A stretch of 47,282 bases of DNA from an uncultured Clostridia bacterium (lineage in GTDB: Bacteria > Bacillota > Clostridia > Oscillospirales > Ruminococcaceae). The stretch spans positions 1 to 47,282 of the forward strand of contig CANQLR010000021.1 in NCBI GenBank assembly GCA_947624745.1, written 5' to 3'. Both the position numbers and the translations under genes were made by a program. The notes under the pieces were generated by a model, which worked only from the letters and a program-made list of their open reading frames with translations, made no database searches and was not told the DNA's origin. This document shows, in pieces, positions 15,757-24,492 of the stretch (the stretch's first letter is position 1; each line of letters begins with the position of its first letter).

Positions 15757-17757
15757 TTACTGTTCAAGAGTAGGAGCTTCGCCCTCCGGCATATCCGGGG
15801 GAGCTTCTCCGTCCGGCATTTCGGGGCGCCCTCCCCATTGGCCGAAGCCGCCCTGCGGAATGTCCTGCGGATCTCCGCGGCCGCCCATCGGGTTCTTCTT
15901 GCCCTCGCCCATCGTGCCGTCAAGGCCGCCCTGCATGCCGAAGCGCATACCTCCGCGCGAGCCGCCGATACCTACCGAGCCGTAGGAGCTTAGCCCCGCG
16001 GTCTCAAGAGTTACGGAGCAGATCTCGTTTCCGCCCGAATAGGAGCCGCCCGAGCATACCCCGAAGCTTGCCTCGCCCGAGTATTTTCCGCCCGCAGAGA
16101 CGGTATAGGTCCCGCCGCTCACAAGATCAGGCGAGCCGAAGACGATGTTCCCGGTGTCCTTTTCGAGCTTAAAGACGAACTCGCTGCCCTCGCCCGAGAC
16201 CGACACATAGGTGCCCGCAGAAAGAGTGCCGTCAAAGGTCACCGAAAGGGCGTTGAGGCTTAAATTGTCGGGAGCCTGCGCCATCTGCGGCGAGCCCGCG
16301 GCAAACAGAAGCCCTCCGTCGTAGTGGAAATCGCCCGCGTAGTCGATAGCGCCGTCTCCGCCCGAGGTCGGACCCGCGACGATGAGCGTTCCGCCCGACA
16401 TATAGATGTCTCCGTTCGAGTCTATGCCGTCGCCCTGCGAGTTGATGTAGACGAACCCGCCGGATATCCCGAGATAAGACCCGTCGCTTTCAAACATCAT
16501 GTTCTCGCCGCTCGAATCGTTTCCGCCAGAGGCGTTGATGCCGTCGTCGTCCGCGACGATATACACCTCGCCGCCCGAAATTTCGACCAGCGCGGCCTCG
16601 AGACCCTCGTGGCAGTCGGGCATTTCGACCTTGCCGCCGCTTATATAAATATTTCCGTCCGAGTGAACGGCGTCGTCTCCCGTAGATACCGAGATCTCGC
16701 CGCCAGAGATATTTATGTCTCCCGCCGAGTGGAACGCGTCGTCGGAGGTGTCGATGATAATGGTGCCGCTGTTCACGGTTATCCCCGCGAGGTTCGATTT
16801 GAAGCCCTTCCGCGAGCTCTCGGAGTAGGCGCTCTGCGCGCCGTTATCCCCCGCGCGAAGGCTCATCGAGCAGCTGTCCACCGTAATTCCGCGCTCGGTC
16901 TGAACGCAGTCGCCCCCGGTGGTGTAAAGGTAGATGTTCGAGTTTTTGAAGCTCGCCCAGCCGAGGCTTACGTCCTTTTCCTGCGTCGAGCGCAGGCAGT
17001 CGCCCGCGGCGGTGACCTTAAGCTCCGAATTTTCGACGTAAAGGCTGTCCTTGCCGTTAATGCCGTTGTTAGAAGCGCTCACCTCGACCGTGGTGTTTAA
17101 GATCTGCAGGGTGTCCTTCCCGATTATCCCGGAATTATAGACCCCGTTGACCCGAAGCGAGCCGGTGCCGCGAATGACAAGGTCGCCCTTCGAGAATATG
17201 CAGGCGTTGGGCTCCTCCTCGGCGGCGTTGCAGTATTCAAGGCTGTAGTCATAGCTTTCGCCGTCGGTGAAGATATTCTCGCTCTCGCCGTTTAAAAGAA
17301 GCGTGACCGACGCGGCCTTATATACATAAAGAGGTGAAGAGTTTTTCGAGGTCACGTTCACGCCGTCCAAAAGAAGCACTACGTCCTGACCCTTGGCATT
17401 TACGACGATGCGCCCGTCGTCAAGCTCTCCCGTTAAGCGGTAGACCCCGCTCTGGACGATGATGACGGTGTTGCCCTCGGCGGCCGCGCCCCCGCCGGTG
17501 ACGGTTATATCCGAGCCGTTGAACTCGATAAGCGTGTCGCCGAGCTCATTTGTGGTCTTTACCGGCGCGGTGGAATCGGGGAGATTTGCCTCGTCCATCA
17601 TGTCTATCTCGGGGACTGAATTTTCGGAATTTCCGCCGTTTTGGGAGAAAACGCCTCCTCCCCCGGGGGAGAGGAAAATAAACGCCGCCGCGCAGAGAAC
17701 TATCACGAGAACCGCGATCAGGATTATTGCCGGCGCTGCGGAACTTTTTCTTTTCAA
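15757..17757 (-). CDS. Membrane-anchored carbohydrate-binding protein (Cthe_2159/DUF4353-like)
   Basis: About 666 residues. The best start is TTG 17757, since AAGGAG lies 8 nt upstream; the GTG at 17766 abuts the ribosome site. After a short KRK stretch comes one membrane segment (PAIILIAVLVIVLCAAAFIF), so the protein is anchored with its bulk outside. The rest is a right-handed parallel beta-helix with repeats of ISGG and D-G-I/D-A-F/H-S, for example DDAFHSAGDINISGG, DDAVHSDGNIYISGG, DDGINASGG, GDGIDSNGDIYMSGG. This is the DUF4353 fold known from the cellulose- and pectin-binding protein Cthe_2159 of Clostridium thermocellum. The C-terminus is Gly/Met/Pro-rich (GGMRFGMQGG, then PEMPDGEAPPDMPEGEAP). 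Acidic repeats suggest calcium binding. It likely helps attach to plant polysaccharide, in line with the neighbouring uronate isomerase and xylan genes. Confidence 0.85.
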   Translation of the reverse strand: MKRKSSAAPAIILIAVLVIVLCAAAFIFLSPGGGGVFSQNGGNSENSVPEIDMMDEANLPDSTAPVKTTNELGDTLIEFNGSDITVTGGGAAAEGNTVIIVQSGVYRLTGELDDGRIVVNAKGQDVVLLLDGVNVTSKNSSPLYVYKAASVTLLLNGESENIFTDGESYDYSLEYCNAAEEEPNACIFSKGDLVIRGTGSLRVNGVYNSGIIGKDTLQILNTTVEVSASNNGINGKDSLYVENSELKVTAAGDCLRSTQEKDVSLGWASFKNSNIYLYTTGGDCVQTERGITVDSCSMSLRAGDNGAQSAYSESSRKGFKSNLAGITVNSGTIIIDTSDDAFHSAGDINISGGEISVSTGDDAVHSDGNIYISGGKVEMPDCHEGLEAALVEISGGEVYIVADDDGINASGGNDSSGENMMFESDGSYLGISGGFVYINSQGDGIDSNGDIYMSGGTLIVAGPTSGGDGAIDYAGDFHYDGGLLFAAGSPQMAQAPDNLSLNALSVTFDGTLSAGTYVSVSGEGSEFVFKLEKDTGNIVFGSPDLVSGGTYTVSAGGKYSGEASFGVCSGGSYSGGNEICSVTLETAGLSSYGSVGIGGSRGGMRFGMQGGLDGTMGEGKKNPMGGRGDPQDIPQGGFGQWGGRPEMPDGEAPPDMPEGEAPTLEQ

Positions 17758-17792
17758 AAAGATCACTCCTTATTATTTCGGTCTTCGTTTCA

Positions 17793-17820
17793 ATTATATC
17801 AGACCCGCCGCCGATGTCAA
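17793..17820 (-). promoter_or_regulatory. Promoter of carbohydrate-binding protein
   Basis: On the minus strand TTGACA (17815-17820), 16-nt spacer, TATAAT (17793-17798), about 35 nt before the TTG start. Confidence 0.8.
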
Positions 17821-17873
17821 CTTTAATTCCGAAATTTTAATCGAATCTTCATAATTTTTCATCTTTGTGAAAA

Positions 17874-18293
17874 TTATTTCCCGCCGTTTTCAACTGCGCT
17901 TTTCATGGCTTCGTCAAACTCGGGGCAGACCTTTGAAAGCCTTATCGGCCTTCCGTTTTTTCCGACAAAGCAGTGCTCCGACACGCCCTCAAAGACCGGC
18001 GTGCCGTCCCGTTTTGACATTTTATAGCCGACCTTTAGCCGCGCGCCCTTATACTCCAAAACCTCCGCCGAGATCTCGATGACGTCGGAAAATGTGGTCG
18101 GGGAGAGATAGCAGCAGCTTAAGCCGATGACGGGGGAGAAAAGCCCGAGCTCCTCCAGTTTTTCATAAGGCCAGCCGAGCTTTTCGAGCAGGTCGACCCT
18201 TGCCTCCTCCATAAAGCGGATATAGTTCGAGTGGTGGGTGAGCCCCATTTTGTCCGTCTCGTAATACATCACCCGGTGAAGATACTTTTCCAT
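17874..18293 (-). CDS. Acyl-CoA thioesterase, 4-hydroxybenzoyl-CoA (YbgC) type
   Basis: A 139-residue hot-dog fold protein. The start ATG 18293 overlaps the uxaC stop by one base (TGATG), so translational coupling is likely. The catalytic motif is YYETDKMGLTHHSNYIRFMEEAR near the N-terminus (Asp in TDKMG is the expected nucleophile/base), and VGYKM and the GVSEHCFVGKNGRPIRL strand follow the family pattern. YbgC-like enzymes hydrolyse short-chain acyl-CoA; the natural substrate is unknown. Why it is coupled to uronate isomerase is unclear; the pairing may only reflect shared transcription. Confidence 0.85.
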   Translation of the reverse strand: MEKYLHRVMYYETDKMGLTHHSNYIRFMEEARVDLLEKLGWPYEKLEELGLFSPVIGLSCCYLSPTTFSDVIEISAEVLEYKGARLKVGYKMSKRDGTPVFEGVSEHCFVGKNGRPIRLSKVCPEFDEAMKSAVENGGK

Positions 18294-19693
18294 CACTCTA
18301 TACCGAAATACTTCGCGGCGTTATAGTAGCACACGCCCTCGACTATCCTTTTGAGGCGCTTTTCGTCGTTCGGGTACTCTCCGTTCTCGACGAGCTCGCC
18401 GAGCATGTTGCAGAATATCCTGCGGAAATACTCGTGGCGGGTATAGCTCAAAAAGCTGCGCGAATCGGTGAGCATACCGACGAAACCGCCGATGGGAAGC
18501 AGGTTTGAAAAGCTCCGAAGCTGCGCCTCCATGCCGAATTTTGTGTCGTTGAACCACCACGCCGCGCCGTGCTGGACCTTCATTATGCCCTCCTCGCCCG
18601 GGAAGGACCCCGCGACGGTGTCCAAAAGCTCGTTGTCGGCGGGGTTGAGGGAGTAAAGTATCGTCTTCGGGAGGCACCCGCGGCTGTCGAGGTCGTTTAA
18701 GAGCCCGGTTACCGCTTCCCCGCCGTTGTCGGTCCTTATGCAGTCAAAGCCGGTGTCGGGTCCGAGCATTTTTGTGTAGCGGGAATTGACCCTGCGCTGG
18801 CAGTTGTAGTGCAGCTGCATGACTACCCCGAGGCGGGCATATTCCGAGCCGCAGTGCAAAAGCATCGCGGTTTTGAACTTATCTGCGTCCTCCCGGGTCA
18901 CGGGTTTTCCGAGCATCGCGTCCGCAAAGATCCTCTCGATTTCGTCCTCATCGGCAGGCGAATATACGGCATAATCAAGGCCGTGATCGGTGGCCTTGCA
19001 GCCGTGCGCGCAGAAATATTCAAGACGGTTCGTGAGGGCTTTCATGATATCCCGTGCGGAATTTATTTTGATATCGGCCGCTTTCCCGAGCTTTTCAAGA
19101 TACTCGCTAAACCCGGGTTTATCGATGTTTAAAGCGTTATCCGGACGGAAGGAGGGCAGCACCAGCGTCTCAAAAGACCTGTCCTCGCGGATCTTTTCGT
19201 GCCACTCGAGTCTGTCGGCGGGGTCGTCGGTGGTGCCGATCATCTTCACCCCCGAGCGCCGAATAATGCCGCGCGCGCTCATGTCGGGGCGCTTTAAGGC
19301 GGCGTTGCAGATGTCGTAGATCTCGTCGGCGGTGTCCTCGGAGATGTCGAGGTCGCAGTCGAAATACCGCTTCAGCTCGAGGTGGGTCCAGTGATACATC
19401 GGGTTCCCGGGAGCGCTCGCCAAAGCCTCGCAGAAGCGCCGAAAACGCACCCTCGGCTCGGCCCCGCCGGTGATCTCGCTTTCCGGGGCGCCCGTCATTC
19501 TTTCGAGCCGCCACTTGTAGTGATCCCCTCCGAGCCAGACCTCGGTGATGTCGGAAAAGCGCTTGTCAAGGGCTATCTCCATCGGCGAAATGTGGCAGTG
19601 GTAGTCGATTATCGGCAGCCCCTCGGCGTATTCGTGATAAAGCCTCCGCGCCGCCTCGCTCTTTAAAAGAAAGTTGTCGCAAATGATTGACAT
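18293..19693 (-). CDS. uxaC: Uronate isomerase
   Basis: A 466-residue enzyme, close to the usual 467-470. The start is ATG 19693 (MSIICDNFLLKSEAARRLYHEYAEGLP) with AAGGAGG 7-8 nt before it; the longer open frame upstream is noise. It is an amidohydrolase-superfamily protein with the metal ligand pair in IDYHCHISP, WKLE-like YKWRLERMTGAP, the MIGTTDDPAD segment, LHCGSEYARLG with MQLHYNC, and LTDSRSFLSYTRHEYFRRI near the C-terminus. It converts glucuronate and galacturonate to fructuronate and tagaturonate (EC 5.3.1.12), the first step of hexuronate breakdown from pectin or glucuronoxylan. No other hexuronate genes are in the window. Confidence 0.95.
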   Translation of the reverse strand: MSIICDNFLLKSEAARRLYHEYAEGLPIIDYHCHISPMEIALDKRFSDITEVWLGGDHYKWRLERMTGAPESEITGGAEPRVRFRRFCEALASAPGNPMYHWTHLELKRYFDCDLDISEDTADEIYDICNAALKRPDMSARGIIRRSGVKMIGTTDDPADRLEWHEKIREDRSFETLVLPSFRPDNALNIDKPGFSEYLEKLGKAADIKINSARDIMKALTNRLEYFCAHGCKATDHGLDYAVYSPADEDEIERIFADAMLGKPVTREDADKFKTAMLLHCGSEYARLGVVMQLHYNCQRRVNSRYTKMLGPDTGFDCIRTDNGGEAVTGLLNDLDSRGCLPKTILYSLNPADNELLDTVAGSFPGEEGIMKVQHGAAWWFNDTKFGMEAQLRSFSNLLPIGGFVGMLTDSRSFLSYTRHEYFRRIFCNMLGELVENGEYPNDEKRLKRIVEGVCYYNAAKYFGIE

Positions 19694-19721
19694 GTCAAGA
19701 CCTCCTTGGTGTTTTGGGGAT

Positions 19722-19750
19722 ATTATACTACAGATTGAGGGGAAAATCAA
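19722..19750 (-). promoter_or_regulatory. Promoter of uxaC and thioesterase
   Basis: On the minus strand TTGATT (19745-19750), 17-nt spacer, TATAAT (19722-19727), about 29 nt before the uxaC start. Confidence 0.8.
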
Positions 19751-19805
19751 GGTGGGGGAACACGGATTCAATGGTAGTATGAAAACATGGGGACTTTCAT
19801 GACCC

Positions 19806-19834
19806 CCAAAAAAGAACCCCCTCCCGGGGGCTCT
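19806..19834 (-). terminator. Terminator of mgtE
   Basis: GAGCCCCC and GGGGGTTC pair around GGGA, followed by TTTTTT on the minus strand, directly after the mgtE stop. Confidence 0.85.
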
Positions 19835-19836
19835 TC

Positions 19837-21204
19837 CTATATATTCAGCAGCGTCTGCGCAATAATAAAGTACGCCAGCAGGGACACCGCGTCGACTATG
19901 GTCGTGATGAACGGGCTCGCCATGACCGCCGGGTCGAAGCCTATCGCCTTGGCTGCTATCGGCAGCGAGCAGCCGATAATTTTCGCGATGAACACCGCGA
20001 CTATCATCGTCAGGCACACCACCAGCGCCACCGTCACCGTTATCGCGGAGTTCCCGAGGATCAGCCTGTCGACAAGAAGCATCTTCCCGAAGTTCACCGC
20101 CGCGAGGACCGCTCCGCAGATGACCGCCACCCGTATTTCCTTCCAGATGACCCGCAAAACGTCTTTAAGCTCAATGTCGCCGAGCGAAAGCCCGCGGATT
20201 ATCGTGACGCTTGCCTGTCCGCCCGCGTTGCCGCCGGTGTCCATCAGCATCGGTATGAACGCGGTCAAAACAACGCTCGTGGCGAGCTTGTCCTCGAACC
20301 CCGTGATTATCATTCCCGTGAAGGTCGCCGAGACCATTAAAAGCAGCAGCCACGGTATCCTTTTTAAAAACGTCTCGAAAACGCCGGTCTTGAAGTAAGG
20401 CTTGTCGGTCGGGACGATAGCCGCCATCTTTTCGATATCCTCGGTGTTCTCGTCCTGCAAGACGTCGATGGCGTCGTCGACCGTCACGATGCCGACGATG
20501 CGGTTCTCGCCGTCGACCACCGGGATAGCCAGAAGGTCGTATTTCGCGAACGCCGCCGCGACGGCCTCCTTGTCCTCCTTGGTGCCGACCGATATGACGT
20601 TCGTGTCCATGATGTCCCCGACGACCGTCTCATACGAGGCGGTGAGAAGGTCCAAAAGCGACACCACGCCGACGAGCTTTCTCTCCTCGGTCACATAGCA
20701 GGTGTATATCGTCTCCTTCGCGACGCCTACCTGTCTGATTTTTTGGAAGCACTGCTCGACGGTCATGTCCTTTTTGAAGTAGACGTATTCGGGAGTCATA
20801 AGGCTGCCGGCCGAATCGTCGGGATAGGCCAAAAGCTCGTTAATCTGCGCTCTCGTGCGCGAGTCGGTGTTCTTTAGGATCCTGTTGACGATATTCGCGG
20901 GCATTTCCTCGATCAGAGTCACCGTATCGTCCAAAAACAGCTCGTCTATGACTTCCTTGAGCTCGCGGTCGGTAAACGCCAGAATCAGCTGCTCCTGCTG
21001 GTCCGAGTCGATATAGGCAAACGCCTCGGTTGCAAGCTCCTTCGGAAGAAGTCTGAACAGCGCGATAACGTCCCTTCCGTCGGCGCTTTCGATGATATTC
21101 GCGACGTCCGCGGGGTTCATCTGCCCCATGATGGTCTTGAGCTCGGCAAATTTTTTCTGCCGATAGAGGTTCATAATGACCTCAAAAAGCGTAGTCTGTT
21201 CCAA
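19837..21204 (-). CDS. mgtE: Magnesium transporter MgtE
   Basis: A 455-residue protein with TTG start at 21204 (MEQTTLFEVIMNL), 7 nt after AAGGAGG. It has the full MgtE order: an N-terminal superhelical domain (residues ~10-130), a CBS pair (~135-255, with SLMTPEYVYF, VVSLLDLL, IMDTNVISV, VVDGENRIVGIVTVDDAIDVL), a plug helix, and five membrane helices with the signature GGNAGGQASVTIIRGLSLGDI and PLAAKAIGFDPAV-like SLPIAAKAIGFDPAVMASP pore segments. It imports Mg2+ and closes when cytosolic Mg2+ binds the CBS and N domains. Upstream lies a ~200-nt leader with a strong promoter, so Mg-dependent transcript control is plausible. Confidence 0.95.
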   Translation of the reverse strand: MEQTTLFEVIMNLYRQKKFAELKTIMGQMNPADVANIIESADGRDVIALFRLLPKELATEAFAYIDSDQQEQLILAFTDRELKEVIDELFLDDTVTLIEEMPANIVNRILKNTDSRTRAQINELLAYPDDSAGSLMTPEYVYFKKDMTVEQCFQKIRQVGVAKETIYTCYVTEERKLVGVVSLLDLLTASYETVVGDIMDTNVISVGTKEDKEAVAAAFAKYDLLAIPVVDGENRIVGIVTVDDAIDVLQDENTEDIEKMAAIVPTDKPYFKTGVFETFLKRIPWLLLLMVSATFTGMIITGFEDKLATSVVLTAFIPMLMDTGGNAGGQASVTIIRGLSLGDIELKDVLRVIWKEIRVAVICGAVLAAVNFGKMLLVDRLILGNSAITVTVALVVCLTMIVAVFIAKIIGCSLPIAAKAIGFDPAVMASPFITTIVDAVSLLAYFIIAQTLLNI

Positions 21205-21224
21205 TATTTTTCCTCCTTAACAAT

Positions 21225-21405
21225 AAAATAAGACACAACAAACCGTGGGAAGGCAGCTGCCTTCCCACACCGTCTGTAATGCCTCGCGGAGGGTATATAC
21301 GGCTATGAGCCCGAACGCGGCAGGCTTAGCTGTATTCTACCTCGCGGGGTACTGCCGGCGTCCATTTACTCACATCCTTTTAAAAATAATGTCGCATTTG
21401 CGCTT
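21225..21405 (-). ncRNA. Structured 5' leader RNA of mgtE, class unassigned
   Basis: Between the promoter and the mgtE ribosome site lies about 200 nt with clear folding potential: GGCAG/CTGCC (enclosing ~34 nt), GGCT-CAT-AGCC, CCTC-CGC-GAGG, and the perfect 24-nt palindrome GTGGGAAGGCAG/CTGCCTTCCCAC (21245-21268) just before the start region. The block C-C-N-CGCGAGG followed by TACAG occurs twice (around 21284-21293 and 21334-21344). mgtE is classically controlled by the M-box Mg riboswitch, but I do not see its conserved GTTAGGTGAGGC core. It may be a divergent M-box or another cis-regulatory RNA. Confidence 0.5.
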
Positions 21406-21410
21406 AATAT

Positions 21411-21439
21411 ATTTTATACAAAAATCCCCGACTTGTCAA
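21411..21439 (-). promoter_or_regulatory. Promoter of mgtE
   Basis: On the minus strand TTGACA (21434-21439), 17-nt spacer, TAAAAT (21411-21416), about 200 nt before the mgtE start. Confidence 0.8.
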
Positions 21440-21498
21440 CCCCGCCTGGGGCGAAAACAGAAAAAATTTTTTTAGGGCTTTTATTTGGACAGATCATG

Positions 21499-21507
21499 TG
21501 CTATAAT
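21499..21507 (+). promoter_or_regulatory. Extended -10 promoter of pcrA operon
   Basis: TGC immediately before TATAAT (21502-21507), 41 nt before the pcrA start; no good -35 hexamer is seen. Confidence 0.6.
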
Positions 21508-21547
21508 AGAAAGCGGGGGAGGGGATTACACTTTTTTGGAGGATAAA

Positions 21548-23908
21548 ATGACCGATCAGGAATTCATGTCCGTCAAGAGGGCGGCGCTTAAAAAATATTT
21601 CGACAACCTGAACCCGATGCAGCAGGAGGCGGTATTTACCGTCAACGGCCCGCTCCTCATTCTTGCCGGCGCGGGCAGCGGAAAGACCACCGTTTTGGTC
21701 AACCGCGTCGCGAACATGATCTACTTCGGGAACGCCTACAACGACGCCACCCGCTTTTCGGGCGTCAGCGCCCAGGACGAGCAGTTTTTGAAGGACTACG
21801 CCGCCGGGCTCACCCGGGACAGCGAGCGCCTTAAGCAGATAACCGCCGTCGACTGCGTGAACCCCTGGAACATCTTGGCGATCACCTTCACGAACAAGGC
21901 CGCCTCCGAGCTAAAGACCCGCCTCGGGCTGATGCTCGGCGAGAGAGCCGACGGCATTATGGCCGCGACCTTCCATTCTGCGTGTGTAAGGATACTACGC
22001 CGCGAGATAGAAAACCTCGGCTACGCTTCGAGCTTTACGATATACGACACCGACGACTCGGTCAGGGTGATAAAATCCTGCCTCGAGGACATGAATATCT
22101 CGGACAAGCTCTTCGCCCCGAAGATGATTCTCTCCGAGATCTCCCACGCGAAGGAATCGGAAATTTCCGCCGACGACTACATACTGTCAAATCAGAACGA
22201 CTACCGCAAAAAGCGCATCGGCGAGGTCTATAAGGCATACCAGTCGAGGCTCAAATCGGCAAACGCGGTCGACTTTGACGACATAATCCTTTTAACGGTC
22301 AGGCTTTTCGACAGCTTCCCCGACGTTCTGGAGCACTACCAGAACCTGTATAAATATATCCTCGTCGACGAGTATCAGGACACCAACACCGTGCAGTACC
22401 GGCTGGTATCGCTGCTCTCACAAAAGCGGAAAAACATCTGCGTTGTCGGCGACGACGACCAGTCAATCTATAAATTCCGCGGCGCGACGATAGAAAATAT
22501 CTTAAGCTTTGAAAACCAGTTTGAAAACGCCAAGGTCATTCGCTTGGAGCAGAACTACCGCTCGACCCAGAACATCTTAAACTGCGCGAACGGGGTCATA
22601 AAAAACAACCGTTCCCGAAAGGGAAAATCGCTCTGGACTTCGGGCGACGACGGCGACAAGGTAGTAATTTACAGCGCCGCGAGCGAGCAGGGCGAGGCAA
22701 GGTTCGTCGCGCAGACCATCTATGACGGCGTGAAAAACGGCGGAAAATGGAGCGACAACGCGGTTTTGTACCGCATGAACGCGCAGTCGAACGCCATCGA
22801 GCGGGCGCTTATGGCGGCGGGGATAAGCTATAAGGTCATAGGCGGCGTGAAATTCTACGAGCGCAAGGAGATCCGCGACATCATCGCCTATCTATCGATC
22901 ATCAACAACGAAAACGACATCGTCCGCCTTCGCAGGATAATCAACGAGCCGAAGCGCGGCATAGGCGACGAGAGCGTGAATAAGTTAGAGGCGGTCGCCT
23001 CCGGCCTCGGCGAGAGCCCGATGGCGGTAATGCGCCGCGCGGGGGACTATCCCATGCTGTCGAGGGTCGCGGGGAAGCTTTCCGACTTCGCCTCTATGTT
23101 AGACGAGCTTAAGCAGGCCGCCGAGACCGAGGAGCTCGATACGCTTTTGGACATTCTCATGGAAAAGACCGGCTATCTCAATATGCTCCGCTCGCAGGGC
23201 GAGGAGGGCGCGGGCAGGCTCGAAAACATCGAGGAGCTCAAGTCCACCATGGTGAACTACTCCCAGAACGCCGATGAGCCCTCTCTTTCCGGCTTCCTGG
23301 AGGAGATAGCGCTTTACACCGACATCGACAGCTTAGATACCGACGCCGACGCGGTCACCCTCATGACGGTGCACGCGGCAAAGGGTCTCGAATTCAACAA
23401 CGTATTCGTCGTCGGCATGGAGGAGAACATCTTCCCGTCCTCCCGTTCGACCGACACCGAGGAGGACACCGAGGAGGAGCGCAGGCTCTGCTACGTCGCG
23501 ATAACGCGGGCGAAAAAGCGGCTCTACATATGCAGTGCGAGGCAGAGAATGCTCTTCGGCCAGACCCAGTACAACAAGCCCTCCCGCTTCGTGGGCGAGC
23601 TCCCGAAGGAATACTGCGTCAAAAAAACCGAGGGACAGCCGCAGGGCGCTTCTTCCGGCTCATCAGGCGCAAGAGCGGCATATCAGACCTCCGGCTTCGG
23701 CTCTTCTCAGGCTCCCGGCGTGCGCACTTCCTCTCAGGCGGTGTTTAACGTCGGCGACAGGGTATCCCACAACGTCTTCGGCGAGGGAGTCGTCGTCAAG
23801 TCGGTGAAGATGTCTAACGATACCCTTTTGGAGATCGACTTCGAGAGGGTCGGCAAGAAAAAGATAATGGCAAACTTTGCTAAAATAAGAAAGGTCGGGC
23901 AGCAATGA
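21548..23908 (+). CDS. pcrA: ATP-dependent DNA helicase PcrA/UvrD
   Basis: A 786-residue superfamily 1A helicase. I start it at ATG 21548 (MTDQEFMSVKRAALKKYFDNLNPMQQEAV), with GGAGG 5 nt upstream. Motifs appear in order: Q-motif LNPMQQEAV, motif I AGAGSGKTTVLVNR, Ia ILAITFTNKAA, II VDEYQDTN, III GDDDQSIYKFRGA, IV LEQNYRST, V VTLMTVHAAKGLEF, VI EERRLCYVAITRAKK. The C-terminus has the small Tudor-like domain typical of PcrA (FNVGDRVSHNVFGEGVVV) that contacts RNA polymerase. An insertion of ~50 residues lies between motifs I and Ia. It acts in nucleotide excision repair and in removing obstacles from DNA. It leads an operon overlapping DUF4364 by 4 bp. Confidence 0.95.
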   Translation: MTDQEFMSVKRAALKKYFDNLNPMQQEAVFTVNGPLLILAGAGSGKTTVLVNRVANMIYFGNAYNDATRFSGVSAQDEQFLKDYAAGLTRDSERLKQITAVDCVNPWNILAITFTNKAASELKTRLGLMLGERADGIMAATFHSACVRILRREIENLGYASSFTIYDTDDSVRVIKSCLEDMNISDKLFAPKMILSEISHAKESEISADDYILSNQNDYRKKRIGEVYKAYQSRLKSANAVDFDDIILLTVRLFDSFPDVLEHYQNLYKYILVDEYQDTNTVQYRLVSLLSQKRKNICVVGDDDQSIYKFRGATIENILSFENQFENAKVIRLEQNYRSTQNILNCANGVIKNNRSRKGKSLWTSGDDGDKVVIYSAASEQGEARFVAQTIYDGVKNGGKWSDNAVLYRMNAQSNAIERALMAAGISYKVIGGVKFYERKEIRDIIAYLSIINNENDIVRLRRIINEPKRGIGDESVNKLEAVASGLGESPMAVMRRAGDYPMLSRVAGKLSDFASMLDELKQAAETEELDTLLDILMEKTGYLNMLRSQGEEGAGRLENIEELKSTMVNYSQNADEPSLSGFLEEIALYTDIDSLDTDADAVTLMTVHAAKGLEFNNVFVVGMEENIFPSSRSTDTEEDTEEERRLCYVAITRAKKRLYICSARQRMLFGQTQYNKPSRFVGELPKEYCVKKTEGQPQGASSGSSGARAAYQTSGFGSSQAPGVRTSSQAVFNVGDRVSHNVFGEGVVVKSVKMSNDTLLEIDFERVGKKKIMANFAKIRKVGQQ

Positions 23909-24492
23909 ACTACGACAAATACATCACCCCGAATATGCTTAACCTCACCGACCCCTATGCGGTGAAGATACTTCTCTGCTACTTTCTTCGTCAGATAAAC
24001 CGCCCGATAACCCCGAACCAGCTCGCCGAAATAGCCACCGACGACGGTATAGTCAACTACTTCGTCTACACCGAGGCGATAAACGAGCTTTTGGAGGCCG
24101 GTACTATCACCCTCGAGGAAGAAAACGGCGAGGAGTTCTACGTCCTTTCCGAGATAGGAAAATTCGGGGCGGAGGACTTCAAGAGCATGGTGCCGAAAAG
24201 CTTTCGGGACAAAATTTTGGGCTCGGGGCTGAAATTCTTCGCGAAGATGAAAAACCAAAACGACGTGAGCGTTCTTGTCTCCGAGCAGGAAAAAGGCTAT
24301 CTCGTCACGGTGCACTGCAGCGAGGGCGGGCTGACCTTAATGGACCTCAAGCTCTACGCGCCGGACAGAGAGCAGGCGGAGCTTTTGCGGGACAAGATAG
24401 CGCAGAACCCGGTCGATTTTTACTCCCGCGTTCTTGATTTTGCGCTTGAAAACCCCGAGTATAAGCCGGAGGTAAGGGAGGTAGAGCTGTGA
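23905..24492 (+). CDS. DUF4364 family protein
   Basis: A 195-residue protein whose ATG overlaps the pcrA stop (ATGA, 23905-23908). The N-terminal ~75 residues look like a winged-helix domain (LTDPYAVKILLCYFLRQINRPITPNQLAEIA, then an LLEAGTITLEEENG wing), and the C-terminal half is an alpha/beta domain (VSVLVSEQEKGYLVTVHCSEGG, LMDLKLYAPDREQAELLRDKI). This is the DUF4364 pattern, found almost only in Clostridia. Function is unknown; DNA binding is inferred from the winged helix. Conserved linkage to a repair helicase is only seen here and would need other genomes to confirm. Confidence 0.85.
   Translation: MNYDKYITPNMLNLTDPYAVKILLCYFLRQINRPITPNQLAEIATDDGIVNYFVYTEAINELLEAGTITLEEENGEEFYVLSEIGKFGAEDFKSMVPKSFRDKILGSGLKFFAKMKNQNDVSVLVSEQEKGYLVTVHCSEGGLTLMDLKLYAPDREQAELLRDKIAQNPVDFYSRVLDFALENPEYKPEVREVEL

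Noticed and set aside
16324-17100. 258-codon frame opposite the carbohydrate-binding protein
   Set aside because: Mirrors the repetitive beta-helix coding sequence; no family, start signal or promoter.
21205-21405. M-box (ykoK) riboswitch upstream of mgtE
   Set aside because: Expected for mgtE, but its conserved core words are not visible by eye; kept as unassigned leader RNA.
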